A program made the position numbers and the translations under genes. The notes beneath the pieces were generated by a model. The model saw nothing but the letters and a program-made list of their open reading frames with translations, was not told where the DNA came from and did not search any database. From the NCBI RefSeq assembly GCF_016802725.1, contig NC_052679.1, positions 11,980,818 to 12,044,817 on the forward strand: a DNA stretch of 64,000 bases. Direction: 5' to 3'. Shown here piece by piece: positions 40,407-53,600 of the stretch. Source of the stretch: Solenopsis invicta. Taxonomy: Eukaryota > Arthropoda > Insecta > Hymenoptera > Formicidae. How positions within the stretch are numbered: position 1 is the first letter of the stretch; the number at the start of each line of letters is the position of its first letter.

Positions 40407-40750
40407 CTATTTTTGTGTTTCTACCTTCTTTTAACGCATATCTCATTTTTCTCATAAAAAATGTGCTTTCTCAGATCTGTCTCTAACAATAAGTAGTCAT
40501 CATTTTGTAACTCTAACGTTAATGTAAATGTATATTTCAAATAAATTGACGTTTAAAACAAGTGTCAAATGATTGAATGAGGATATGAAAATTATTCTAA
40601 TGTACATGTAATTTTACAGGTTAAGTTTTAGAGGTTTCGACGCTGCATGTTTTTTCTGGTTTCAGAAATTTGTGACTAGATTAATTAATAAGTATGGTAA
40701 ATACATTTTGAATCCTGTTCATTAAAGTTAATAAAGTAAGTGTAACTTTT

Positions 40751-40799
<49 letters not shown>

Positions 40800-41726
40800 A
40801 TATATACATATATATGTGTGTATATAGCTCATTGAACTAGTTAAAATAATACATGATATTAAATACTATATGATCACTCGTGTTACAAAATAAATTATCT
40901 AAATACCTTTTATAAGATGCTCAAAAACATTATTAAATATCAGGTAATACGGCGAGATAAACAAACATATTATTAATTTACAATTAACATTCACTTTGTA
41001 ACACAGCAAGCATATTTAATATCATGTATTATTTTAACTAGTAAACTCAATAAATTCTATATACATTGTAAAAATTACACTTAACTTTATTAACTTTAAT
41101 AAACAAGATTCAAAATGTACTTGCCATACTTATTAATTAATAATCCAGTCACAAATTTCTGAAACCAGCGTAAACATGCAGCGTTGAAACCTCCAAAACT
41201 CAATTTGTAAAATTATACGTACAACAGGCATTAGAATTATTTTTATATCTTTATTCAATCAGTTGACTTGTTTCAAACGTCAATTCATTCAAAAGATACA
41301 TTTACATTAACGCAAAAGTTAAAGAATTATGAATTAGAGGAAGATCTGAGAAAACGCATTTTTCATGAGAAAAATGAGATATCCATTGGAGGAAAGTAAG
41401 AAGACAAAAACAGATTAAATAATGCGCATTTGGTCTAATTAGTTTTGTTCCATTATCATATTCATGTGCACTTTGTCAATCATACATTATAAATTTTGAT
41501 GCATAGTACTTGTAAAAGCATAATACATATCTTTGTCTATACAAAAAACATATATTATTTCCTGTGGGTGGAGCTGAAGATTTGATTATAAGAATTTCCA
41601 TTCTTTTTATTTTACACTGGTAAAAAATTGATTTTTGATTTAACTATATTTAAGTAAGCAGTTTTTAAACTTTTATATTCACATAAATAGTTTTTGAAAT
41701 TTTGAACTTCTTGCTTCTATTATACG

Positions 41727-41782
<56 letters not shown>

Positions 41783-44700
41783 TTAATCCTTTACAATCTT
41801 ACTTGTAAGTTGAAATTATAACTTTTATCACAAAAAATATATATATTGCTTAATACTACAAAACATGTGATATCAGTACAAAATTACAAAAAAGGTAAAA
41901 AAGGCGCCAAGTGTGTGTATGTACCCCTTAAATTTAATCTAACCTAAATATATTAAAAAAAAAAAAAAAAAATGTATAAAATCTTTAAATCGCGCCCCAA
42001 TTATAGAAAGAATATATTAATGTTTGAAATAAAATCCAAGTGATAGTATCTTTATTTTTTTAATTAAACCCAAATAGTGGTGGCTAAGAATTAAAGAAAA
42101 AAATATATATAAAATTTTATTAAAATAAAAAATTTTTAAATTACAAAGACTTGGCGGTGCTAAATAAAAGAAGCAATAAAACAAATTAACATAAAAAAAA
42201 TGAAATAAATGTAACATTTGTAAAATATGCGTTATAAAAGTAATTACGCAAAATAAGTTACAGATTAAGTTTCTTTAACATTTAAGTAACATTGTAAATT
42301 ATTATAATTTTCTAAGTTACTATATTTATTATATTTTACAACATTGTATTTAGATTATATTTAGACTAAAGATATGTTTTTAGACCAATAATGTACCAAC
42401 ACAATAATAATAAAAAAGCCTTCTTCGGTCGCAGCTAGATCTGAGTGCCTATATTTATTCGTGTGATTTTATATACTACTCTATATAAATTTTTTCAGAG
42501 GGGAATAGGTATATAGATACAAATCAGCATCAATTACTATATTAAATTAATTCATTTAATAAAAATCATGATAATACTAATTCTTATTCAACACGCTGTG
42601 TTACGACCGGAAAAAATTCGACGCACGTTCTGGTTGAATTCGAAGAAGTATATAAAATCACACAAATAAATATAGGCACTAAGATCTAGCTGCGACTGAA
42701 GAAGGGTTTCTTATTATTATTATATTTAGACATCTAATAGCGTAAAGTTTTTGTAGTTTAAAAATTTTCTATTTCAATAAAATTTTGTGTTTTTTTTCCT
42801 CTTTAATTCTTAGCCACCACCACTTGGGCTTTATTAAAAAAATAAAGATACTATCACTTGGATTTTATTTATTAAAAGTAGTACAACAGTTATTTTAAAC
42901 ATTAATATATTCTCTTTATAATTGGCGCGATTTAAAGATTTCATACATTTTTTTTAATATATTTAAATTGGATTAAATTTAAAGGGTACATACACATATA
43001 TTTTACGGCAAATTTGAATAATTGAAAGTTATATTATGGTCAATATATATAATTCTCAATTTATTCATTCAAAATAATTAATGAAATAGAATGAATAAAA
43101 GAACAATGCTAAAAAAGCTGTAGTGTCCATGAAAACGTAAAAAAAAAACATTAACCGCATAGATATTAACTTGCAAAATACGAAAATGTGAGAAACATCA
43201 TTTTTCAAGTTAGAATCCTGTTTCCATCCTCTGTGATTTTTCTTTAAATATCAAAACTGATTTTTCAATACAATTGGGTTATTCTACGTAAAACTTCCTA
43301 GATAGCCAAGCATGTTTTGCAAAATCAAGCAACTTAATGCTGAGCACAAATTTTTGACTAATTGCTGTGTATTTGCTGAAAACGTAATTCATATGTATTC
43401 AACAACACAAGAGCAGGTTTAAAACATTTTAGGTTTTCCCGTGTATCTAATAGTAGTATTGTTAAAATTATGTTAAAATTATGTAAATTGAATATGAATG
43501 TTACTATATTTGTTTTATAAATATTAATTGTATCTTAATTGTTTTTATCAGTCCTTGCTGTTTCCAATTTAACCATACGACTCTATTCTTTATCAAACCA
43601 AACACACTGTATATTTGCACAATGTTTAATGTATACATACCCGTATTAGTCCAAAGAAACTCTTCGTATTGTCCTCGGCATTCTCAAGCATTGCCTGTTG
43701 GACATCCCTCATGATTCCAGTGAGATACTGTCTAACATTGCTACCATCAGGCATCGTAACATGTCCTTTCATTCCACACGTGGACGTTATAGATGTATTC
43801 CATGTCATGGAAGACTTGACTAATTCGAGTGACTCTTCTGACCATACTGGTAACACAGATTCAGAGCCTCTGATAATACTGCATACGATATTTAAACTAG
43901 CTAATAGTTCCTCCCTGCAATTATTTATTTATTGACATTTTAACATTTAAGATAGCTTTTTATGTCTTAAATTCTTTCTAAGAACAATGAAAATACGTAA
44001 AATAAAATTAGTAATCCAAATAGCCAAGTGTGATTTAGCACATTAAGTAAACTAATGTACTTCACAAATTGTAAAGTTGCCGTCAATTTGTCGAATCGAA
44101 ATCTTATGTAGAAAAGGAGTTAACAACATAAGAACAAATAGACATCATCAATGTATGAAATTTTAAGAGCAAACGTTGAGGCTTAATAACGCATCATGTT
44201 GATAGCAAAGTAACAACATGCGATGAGTTCGCATTTTATACATTATCGTGCCAACATAAACAAACTGATGACATGTGATATTTAATGTTTTACACATATT
44301 GCAAAATATTTGCTGAAAATCGTTGAAGATTTTTAATTGTAACTTGTTGCTAACAAAGTATTGACAAAGAATTGAAAAATTTTTACCCGCCGCGGCACCG
44401 TCGACAGATGGACGCGGCGAAACTAAATTTCTCGCAAATAAAAACTATACGTTAAAGAATAAAAGGCATAATTTTACAAGAATTTCCATTCTTATTTTGA
44501 CAAGAATATGTTTTGAAACAAAAGAATTCCATTTTATAAAATTTCTCGAAGTCAAGTTTTCAAAATTGAAGTTTGCATAAATGTTATTTTGCAATGTAAT
44601 TATGAGTTTCAATACAAATAAAATCTTGTTAAAAAGGCTATGGCGTTAACATAATCCCTTTAATTATTCTACATCTAAAAGTATTAAGATATTGTTAGTT

Positions 44701-46505
44701 AAAAAATTATTAAATAAAAAATTATTAATAGCTTCCAACATTATGTTTTCATCAAATGCACGATATTTATATTTTTGCAAATGTTGCCATCATGTTGATG
44801 TCAATATGCTGTTAAGTGCAGGCAGCAAACTGATAAAAAGTTACCGTCATGCTGCTATCATACGTACATTTATTGCATATAACAAAGTGAAGTCATAAAG
44901 ATGCTATCAATTTATCATCATCAAATTTAGAACTCACGTAAAAGCAATATTTCACACATAATGAGAAAGTGTCCCTACTTTGTCGACATCTTGCTACATC
45001 TGTTGACAGCAACATGACGGCATCTTAAACTCATTTGGCTATCTGAGAATGCAGGCCAAAAATCAATGAAAATATATTGGGAGTACAAATTAGTACGGTC
45101 CGTTTTCTTATGATCAAAAATGCATTTATTTCAGAACAAATTGAATAAATTAATTAAAGTATTGTCCATCATTGGCTATTACTTTTTCCCACCTTTCAGG
45201 CAATTTTTAAATTCCATCTCAAAAAAATGTTTCGTCTTTTGAGGCAATCCAAGTTAGAAGCCAATTTTTAATTTCCGCAAAAACCATTCTTGAAACGTCG
45301 AAACCATTCCCTACATGATTAATCAGTGAAACATTGTCACCATAGACTTCTACCAGCATTCGATACGCTTCAGCTATACTTTTCTTCCAATTAAACTAAA
45401 ACCTCCTACAAATGCTACTTAGTTAACACAAAAGTTGACATATTCAACACAGTAAAAAACAGGAGTTTTGTATGAAACTCAAAGCAATATATACTGAATA
45501 TTATTGATAAATGTCTAACCTATCTGAAATCATCGGAATCAGCTGTCACTATAACACATTCATAACAGCCAGAGCCATCTTTTGGAAACGAACCAAACCA
45601 ATTTGTACTTCTAATATATGAGTCTTGTTCTCGTTAATATATGTATTTCTCAATTGCATGTTACGATATATATTAAAAAACAATACTAGGTTAAACTTAT
45701 TTTAGTCTTCTTCAACCGCGTACAGACTTGCTATTATGCTTTATGGAAAATATATGCATTTTTCCTATTTATCCTATTTTATAAATTTTTTATGAAGTAT
45801 ACAGATCAAGTAAAACAATTATTAAAAATGTTGATATTTTTAAAATTTTTATTTTTTATCTTTAAAATGAATCCAGGAAGAAATTGCTATCTTTATTTTT
45901 GTAGAAGATATAAGTTTTTAAAAGTTTGGCACATATATGTGCCACCATGCATGAAAAAGTTAAAGAACTTTTTGTTTTAGTTTTTCAATCCCTTACACGT
46001 TTCCAAAATCTTAACATTTAATTTGAGACCCTGTATAAATATAGAAAAAAAATTCAATATTTTCTCTGCATATTTCGGAAATATTCAAATTTGAATAAAA
46101 AAATCTAAGAAAGGACCCCGCACGATTTATATACATATGAAAAAAAAAAAAAATGTTTTCAGTTAATTTGTTTAAATTTTTTATATGTTGTAGTACTTGC
46201 ATTCATAGTAAAAAAACCTCAATTTTTAGAACATTTTTATGTCTAGTTTCAGAAGTAAAGTATTTGAAAGTCTCATGACATCGGCTCATATGTCATGGTC
46301 ATATGTCATATCGGTACGTATAAATGTCCGTGGATGTCTACGTATTCGTGCACACGCGGGTGTGTGCGTGCGCGCAAAATGTGTAGAGCAGAGATAAGGA
46401 CCTCATGGTTCATTATTGCCGTAGTATTTAATGACTCCAAACCCTCTCGGCGTGTGCGTCTTGTGTGTGTGTGTGTGTGTGTGTTCGTGCGTGCGTGCGT
46501 GCGCG

Positions 46506-46544
<39 letters not shown>

Positions 46545-46743
46545 ATGTGTGTTCAGTAGAGATGAGGACCCCACGATTTATTACTTCCACACATACGCAC
46601 ACACGCATCCACACATACGTGCCCGCGCTCGCACGCACGCACGTATACAATACGCACACGCAAAGAGGTTTTGGAGTCATCAAATACGACGGGAATGACG
46701 AACCATGAGGTCCTTATCTCTGCTAACATACATGCGCGCGCGC

Positions 46744-46779
<36 letters not shown>

Positions 46780-49700
46780 GAATCCATGAGCATTCATACG
46801 TACCGATATACATATATAAGCAAGCATACAATCTCAAACTAGTGTAAGTCTACATATAAACCAATGTCATGAAAAAAACCTTCAAATATTTTTAATTCCA
46901 AAATTAAACATAGAAATGTTCTAAAAATTGAGGTTTTTCATTAGAAATGTAAATACTACAATATATAAAAAATTCAAGCAAATCAAATAAAAACTTTTTT
47001 TTCATATAAATCGTGCGAGGTCCTTTTTAAAATGTTATAAAAAATACTAAAATTTTAAAAAATCTTAAAAATTGTATAAAAATTGTATAAAAAAAAAAAA
47101 TAAAATCATATGAATTAAAAAAAAATTAATTTTTACCTTAATGAAAAAAATCCTTAGATTTCATATTTTTTAAAAATTGTTCCTAAATTTTTTTAGAATT
47201 ATAAAAATTTGTTTAAAAACTAACTTAAATCTCATCTTTTATGTTTCTTTTCAAGTCCTTAGTCCCGATCTATAATAGGAATAGTAAGCCTTAAATTGTA
47301 TGTAATTGACTGTAACAAACCGCCTCCCCCCCCCCCCCCGATCGATCGTCCAAGCCGTCCGGCCAAATATCCGGCAAAAATTGGCGCCACGCGCCAAGTA
47401 AATCTATCAGACTCTCTAGCAAGCAAGCGTTCGAGCGCTTCAAATAACTCCGCGCGCACACGCTTTCGTTCCGTCACAGTTCGCTGCCACGCGCGCACGC
47501 GTGATCTGTCCCGATATACACGAGATCGAGTGGCGGGAGATGCTCCGTACCGTTCCGCCTGCTCGCTGCACGTCCCTTCTTCTCTACTCTCGAGTATATA
47601 AAGACTGCAATCGCCGAAAAAAATCACCTTTTCTATTTTTGACCGGCTTGCCAAGCAGAAGAGCACTAGGTCAAGATAAAGATCAAGCCTCTTGGGCAGG
47701 TATTCATAGTCGAGTCTTATTTCAAAATTGTCTTAAGCAACGTCTTAAGATGCTAATACGGCTCTCTGATTGGTTGATGGCATCTTAAGGTGATACTTAA
47801 GATCTTAAATATAAGAATCAACTATGAATACCGGCCTTGGTCTCCGCCAAGTCACTTGGCTCTCAACTTGTCCGAAATCGATCTGATCCATCCCGTTCCG
47901 ACATCCTCACCGCTTGTTCTTCGATTTTGACGCCATCTATCGCGGCACTCAGGAACTAAACTTTTACTTTACGTGCTCTGCTATATCAATGTTGTTAATC
48001 ATAACCACGTCCAAATACGCATAAATTTTTTTTATGTATTTATGTATCCAAGCCTAAATCTAAAAACTCACCATTGGTTCTTAAGCCTTAAACACACTGA
48101 TCTTGTGAAATACGGAAACACATTTTTGGGTCTGAGAAACTTTTTCAACTTTGAGAAGCTATAACTTTGATTATAATCAATATTTGATTATAATCAATAT
48201 TTTTCTACAATTTTTTTTTTTCAAACAAAAGTTCAAAATCTCAGAAGTATGACTACATAATTGGCATTGCCAAAAAATAATTTATTCTGAAGTTATAAAA
48301 AAAAAATCATTAAGCAAAAATCAGAAATTGGTCAAAAATCCATTTTTCCTTCAAAAAATCATATCTTTACAACAAAAAACGTTTAAGGACTTTCAAATAC
48401 GGCGTTTTAAAGCTAAAGAGTCATAATTTCAAAATAATATTTGGCAAAATCATTTCTTTTAAAAAGTATAATTATGTAACATGGAGAATATGAGGTATTT
48501 TTGGTCATCTAAAAATGCACTAAAAAAAAAAAATCATCTTTGCAACAAAAAACTTTGAAAAAATTTACAATACGGCGTTTTAAAGCTAAAGATTCATACT
48601 AAAAAAAATATATATATATATATACATCATTGCCATTTCTATTAAAAAATGTATTTATGTAACAAGACGAACATGAGGTATTTTTGATTAAATCATGTCT
48701 AAAATTGAAAATTGATGTGTTTCATGATATATTTCGGAGAAATTCCCTTTTCTACAGTATTTTATAGTATTCTAACTTTAGACAGAGTATACAGGATAAT
48801 TCAGAATAACCCGTTGTCTTTCAAGGGACGTATTCCTGGTCGAATTCTAAGACGATTTTTCCTTTGCCAAAAATTTGTCAGACGCTTAGATTTTGAAATA
48901 TCAGCCGATTAAGTTAGCGTATCACGGGTCGAATATAGATGGTACGCAGGGGCGGCGCACTCACCGTTACGCGTGGGTGTGTCGTGAGGTGCCTGCTGCG
49001 CTCAGCTGATACAACACACAAGTCTTTCTCCCCCCCTCTCTCTCTCACTCTCTCTCTGTCACATCACAATGCTAGCTTTAATTTAAAAATGTAATTAATT
49101 TTCTTCTTAATTTTAATGATTTTAATAAGAGAAGTGCCAGGAAATTCTTTATACAGTCGAAGAATCGAACAAAGAATTGCACGAAATCTAGATATTTAAT
49201 TACATTTAATAAATTATGTCATTGCAAGTATTCAAACAAATATTTATTAAAATTTAATAACTTTTTTTCTCAGTGTAGAATCTCTTGATATAAAAAAATA
49301 ATTTTAATAAAATAAATAGAAAAATATTTTTCAATAAATTTTATTATTAAAAACAATATTAATCACTACTTTACTTTTAAATTGCCGCGTTCTAATTTCT
49401 GTTCGACCAATCACGCATTCATATTCGATCATAACGTATCCCATAAAATCAGTCGGCTCTTTCCTGTTGTCGAGTAAACACGTGTTGTCTGTTCGTCGCG
49501 CGTAAACACGAGTTTTATCGAGCTACATATTTTCGCACGCCGAATGACTAATAATTATTTACAGTGATCGTGTAACGGTACGACTTTTCTCGCGGTCGCG
49601 GATTAGCTCGCCGGTGCCAGGGTCGAGAAAAGGAACTCCGATTTAAAAAAAAATTAACAAAACATTTATTTTAAATCAATATCTCCTCACAATCCGTGAT

Positions 49701-50591
49701 ACAAAAAAAATAAAAATTTATTAGGAAGAGAGAAAGTTAACACCCGGTATAAGGAGAGTGTTATACCGGGCCAAGAACACCCAGCCAAGGAGCTCCGAGT
49801 ACTCCCGGAGTGTCGGTACCGGTGATTTGGAATCAACTGGTTGCTCCTTCCTGGTGTGGCTCCGTATTTATATCCTCCAGCCGCCCACGCAGTTGGAACC
49901 ACGTGTTTACCCCACTTTTCGGCGTGCACCTACGCGCACGTGCCCGCGCGATGCTACGCGTGACGTCACGCGACCGGGCGCAAGAGCGAGCGAGATGGAG
50001 AACGGAACCAACGTCACGTGGCCGCGCATGCGAGTGAGCGAGACGGAGAGTACTGACGTCACGTGATCGGGTGTGCGAGTAAAAGAGACGGAACAATATG
50101 TTATAATCCGGCGTGCGAGCAAGAAAGAGATATAATTTACCTGCGTAACGATGCTATCGTTACAATCGTTACTCGAAGTGATCGTTAATTAGTTACTCGA
50201 GTTTTATTGATCAAGTGAATGAATTGTGTATTATGATATTAAAGTGATAATTTACGAGAGGATCAATGAAACTTTGGTCTGTCTCATCGTGGAGACAACT
50301 AATTGATCGCTGTACAGAATAATACGTAAGTAAATGCATGTCCAAACTTGTTCATGCAAGCACGTGTGCGCGCGCTTTTACTCTCTCCCTCCCCCCACCT
50401 CTCTCTGTAACAAAAAAAGTACTACTGTTTCTAAAAATTCGAGATGTAAATACTTTTGTAGATTTCGTGCAATTCTTTGTTCGATTCTTCAACTGTACAA
50501 AGAATTTCCTGGCACTTCTCTTATTAAAATCATTAAAATTAAGATGAAAATTAATTACATTTGTAAGTTAAAGCTAGCATTGTGATGTGAC

Positions 50592-50635
<44 letters not shown>

Positions 50636-53600
50636 GAGAAATACTTGTGTGTTGTATCAGCTGAGCGCAGCAGGCATCTCACGACACACCCGCACTGAAC
50701 GGTGAGTGCGCCGCCCCTGCGTACCACCTGTATTCGATCCTTGATACGCTAACTTAATCGGCTGATATTTTAAAATCTAAGCGTCTGACAAATTTTTGGC
50801 AAAGGAAAAATCGTTTTAGAATTCGACCAGGAATACGTCCCTTAAAGAACAACGGGTTATTCTGAATCACCCTGTATACGAGTAACATCCGCAAACCAAC
50901 CTGTTCGAACGTACTTTGTCCAGCTTTTTTATGTAAAATACTCACAAAGTTTAACTTACACACTATGAGTCGCATTGACCCTAACAAAACTTTGCTGCCG
51001 TGCCGTTCGAATTCTAGTTGATCAACCATATCGATCAAACGAGATTTCAAACTTTTTTTACGTCTTAGTCCAAACCTCCTATCTCATTCCGTCTTCACAC
51101 AGCAAGCGTTTAAAACTTCATATGGGATCTCTCAGACCCACTTAAGGGTTAAAGTAATCTGTAGTTGAAACCGTTTTCATTTTGTACAAACACACTATAA
51201 AATTTTTGTTTGAAGCAAATATTTACACACATTGACAGAGGTAGAAAAGTCTAGGGATAGAAAAGATCAAATTTAAATAATTTTTATCGTTCTTGGCATA
51301 AAGTCGTTAGAATTTGGACTACATTAGTACCTAGACTTTAATTCCGGAAGATTTTTAAATGTAGTCTGAATGTAGAGTAATTAAAGTACTTTACAGTAAG
51401 AATTCAAAAAATGATGTCGAAAAAGATTAATGACATTCAATCAGTAACTTTAAGATCCCCTTAAGGCTTATTGCACCTATTATAGACGAGGACTTATCAT
51501 AGAAAAAACTGAAGAATTTCCTCAAGAATTAAGTTCTTTAACTGTTCTAAAAATTCTGTATATAAAAATATGTATTTTAAAATAGTTTGTATTTTTGTAA
51601 AGTGGTCTTTTCTTAAAAATTTTTGTTAAAAATTAATCTTTAGAGCAACTATACATAACGCAAAAATAATATATTAAAATAAATGCATGAACTGACCTGT
51701 AAAATATGCTAGTGTCTTTGCAATATTTAGTAAGTTTATCAATTTGAACTGGCAAGTATCTCGAAAATATTCGTTGTATAGTGGCGATCTCTTCCTCTCC
51801 AGGAATATACCACTTGATACAGAAGTTATCAAGATCTACATTCTGACCCCATTCCCTAATATAAGGATAATCAGGATCGTTGTAGTCTCTCTCATTGGAT
51901 CTGTATTGCCATGGAGTAATGGTTGACAACGACGACAGAATTCTTTTCAACAGGTGACAGGCCAGTCTGTTGCCTTCCATCGATTTCAGGAGTAATACGC
52001 GATCGAGAATTTCAAGTATCTTATCTATGTGCGGCAGCAAGTTGCTGCCGGGCGTATCGACAATCGCGGATAGCACGAGCATAGCGTGCAGAAGACGGTG
52101 GTCTAGATTTTCCTCTCTCAAAACATCCTCCTCGTTCATCAACAGCAAGATGGTCTGTGCAAGAGTAGGTAGCAGCGAGCGCAGAGTGTCACGACCGTTG
52201 ACATGAGAGAAGCTGTTGTACACAGCTGCGGCCAGCTGGCCGGCCACTTTCGTCTCCAGAATCCGCTCCGTCATAAATGCGCGCAGCTTGTACAAAGCGC
52301 TCTCAAAAATCGTATCGCTGATTTCCCGTAGGAGGGTCGCGCATACTCCGGAGAGTGCGATTTCAGCAATTGACTCCAGCTTGCTCTTCGAGTTGCCGCC
52401 GCGGTTTTCTAACCGCACGTTTTCTGACGAGCTGGACTCAATAAACATGAACACCCGGTCCAAAAACTGCAGTATGAAATCCTCGAAGCGTGACGTCGCC
52501 TCGCAAACTATCCTCTCCTCCTCAGTCATAACCATGGTCGATCTGGAGGAATCCACGATAGGAATTAGTGTGGCATAGACGGAAATAAGGCGGAACGTGG
52601 CGAAGGTTTTCCCGACATCGTTTGGATCGATTCCGGGTAACAACGAAAATAACAGCGGTAACACATGCATCGGTCCTTCTGAATAAACATAACCTACAAA
52701 AAAGACAAAAGTTATAATGCAGAAAAAAACATACATTAAAAAATTACAATTACATGCATTAGCTATTTCAGATGTGTTTACAATGTAATTAAACACATAA
52801 AGTGCATAAAATATTGCTACAAATTTCGAAAAAAAGTATTTAGTTTTACCTAATAAAGTAGTATAGTAAAAATATTTTTAAAATTTTTATAATTTTTAAA
52901 AATTTTGATATAAATTTCAGGATTTTTTACAATTCTTATATAATTTTACAATTATTTAAAAAATTTTTTACAAGAGAATTGTCACGGGTGTCCGGTGCCA
53001 ATTTGATTCTCCTTAAAATGTATTGTTAAACACGAAAATCTAAGAGACCCGTATTTTTTTATATCGACGAAATTTCATGTTTAGAAAGTGAAACACCCTT
53101 TGAAAAAAAAACCGGTATTTCTCTTTTAGGGCAAATATTGTTGAAAGTAGAAAAGACAAAAAAAAAATTATTTAACAAAAGTTATACGGTTTAAAGTATT
53201 TTAAAGTTGAAAAAAAAAATTTTTTTTTTGTTTGACAAAATACCCCAACCCAAAGTTTTTTTCAAATAAAATTCTATTATATATAGTTAAATTTGGTAAA
53301 AAATTAGCCTTTAATTTGGCTAAAAAAATTTGAAAAATTTGGGTGGTGGAGGGTATTTGTCAAAAAACCAAAAAATTTTCTTTCTCTACAACTTTAAAGT
53401 ATTCTAAACCGTACAACTTTTGTAAAAAAAATTTTTTTTCTGTCTCTTCTACTTTCAACAATATTCGCCCTAAAAGAGAATTATCGTTTTTTTTTGTTTT
53501 TTTTCAAAAGGTATTTCACCTCCTAAATATGAGATTCCGCCGATATAAAAAAATACGGGTCTCTTGGATTTTCGTGTTTAACAATATACAGAGTGATTAG

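Larger units (their letters stand above)
35411..41526. repeat. Foldback element split by LINE C
   Basis: The left arm is 35411-35540 plus 40416-40880; the right arm is the inverted match at about 41000-41526. Shared blocks include CTTACAAGTGCTATGCAT-like ends, AAAACTAATTAGACC, TCATTTTTCTCATRAAAAATG and GTTAATAAAGT. The loop is about 120 bp. The LINE inserted 130 bp into the left arm; the intact right arm shows the original sequence. Confidence 0.85.
48792..50874. mobile_element. Long-TIR DNA element (2,083 bp) nested in copy d
   Basis: Terminal inverted repeats of roughly 420 bp (48792-49200 and 50445-50874). They start CAGGATAATTCAGAATAACC and CAGGGTGATTCAGAATAACC, share GGACGTATTCCTGGTCGAAT and GCTCAGCTGATACAACACAC, and are flanked by TA. 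A (GA)n tract differs in length between the arms. No transposase is recognised; a solo LTR occupies much of the interior. Confidence 0.8.
48085..51148 (+). mobile_element. piggyBac-like MITE family, copy d, with nested insertions
   Basis: It is flanked by TTAA at 48081-48084 and 51149-51152. It begins GCCTTAAACACACTG and ends CCACTTAAGGG. After removing 48792-50874 it is 981 bp and collinear with copy c. It includes CAAAACTTTGCTGCCGTGCC and CTCATTCCGTCTTCACACAG. There is no transposase. Confidence 0.8.

Noticed and set aside
46295..46837. Long Cys/Val and His/Thr-rich frames on both strands
   Set aside because: They are translations of GT/CA microsatellites.
47259..47788. Possible small gene in the GC-richer patch of intron 2
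   Set aside because: Frames overlap on both strands, include a poly-C-encoded proline run, and show no domain or splice logic.
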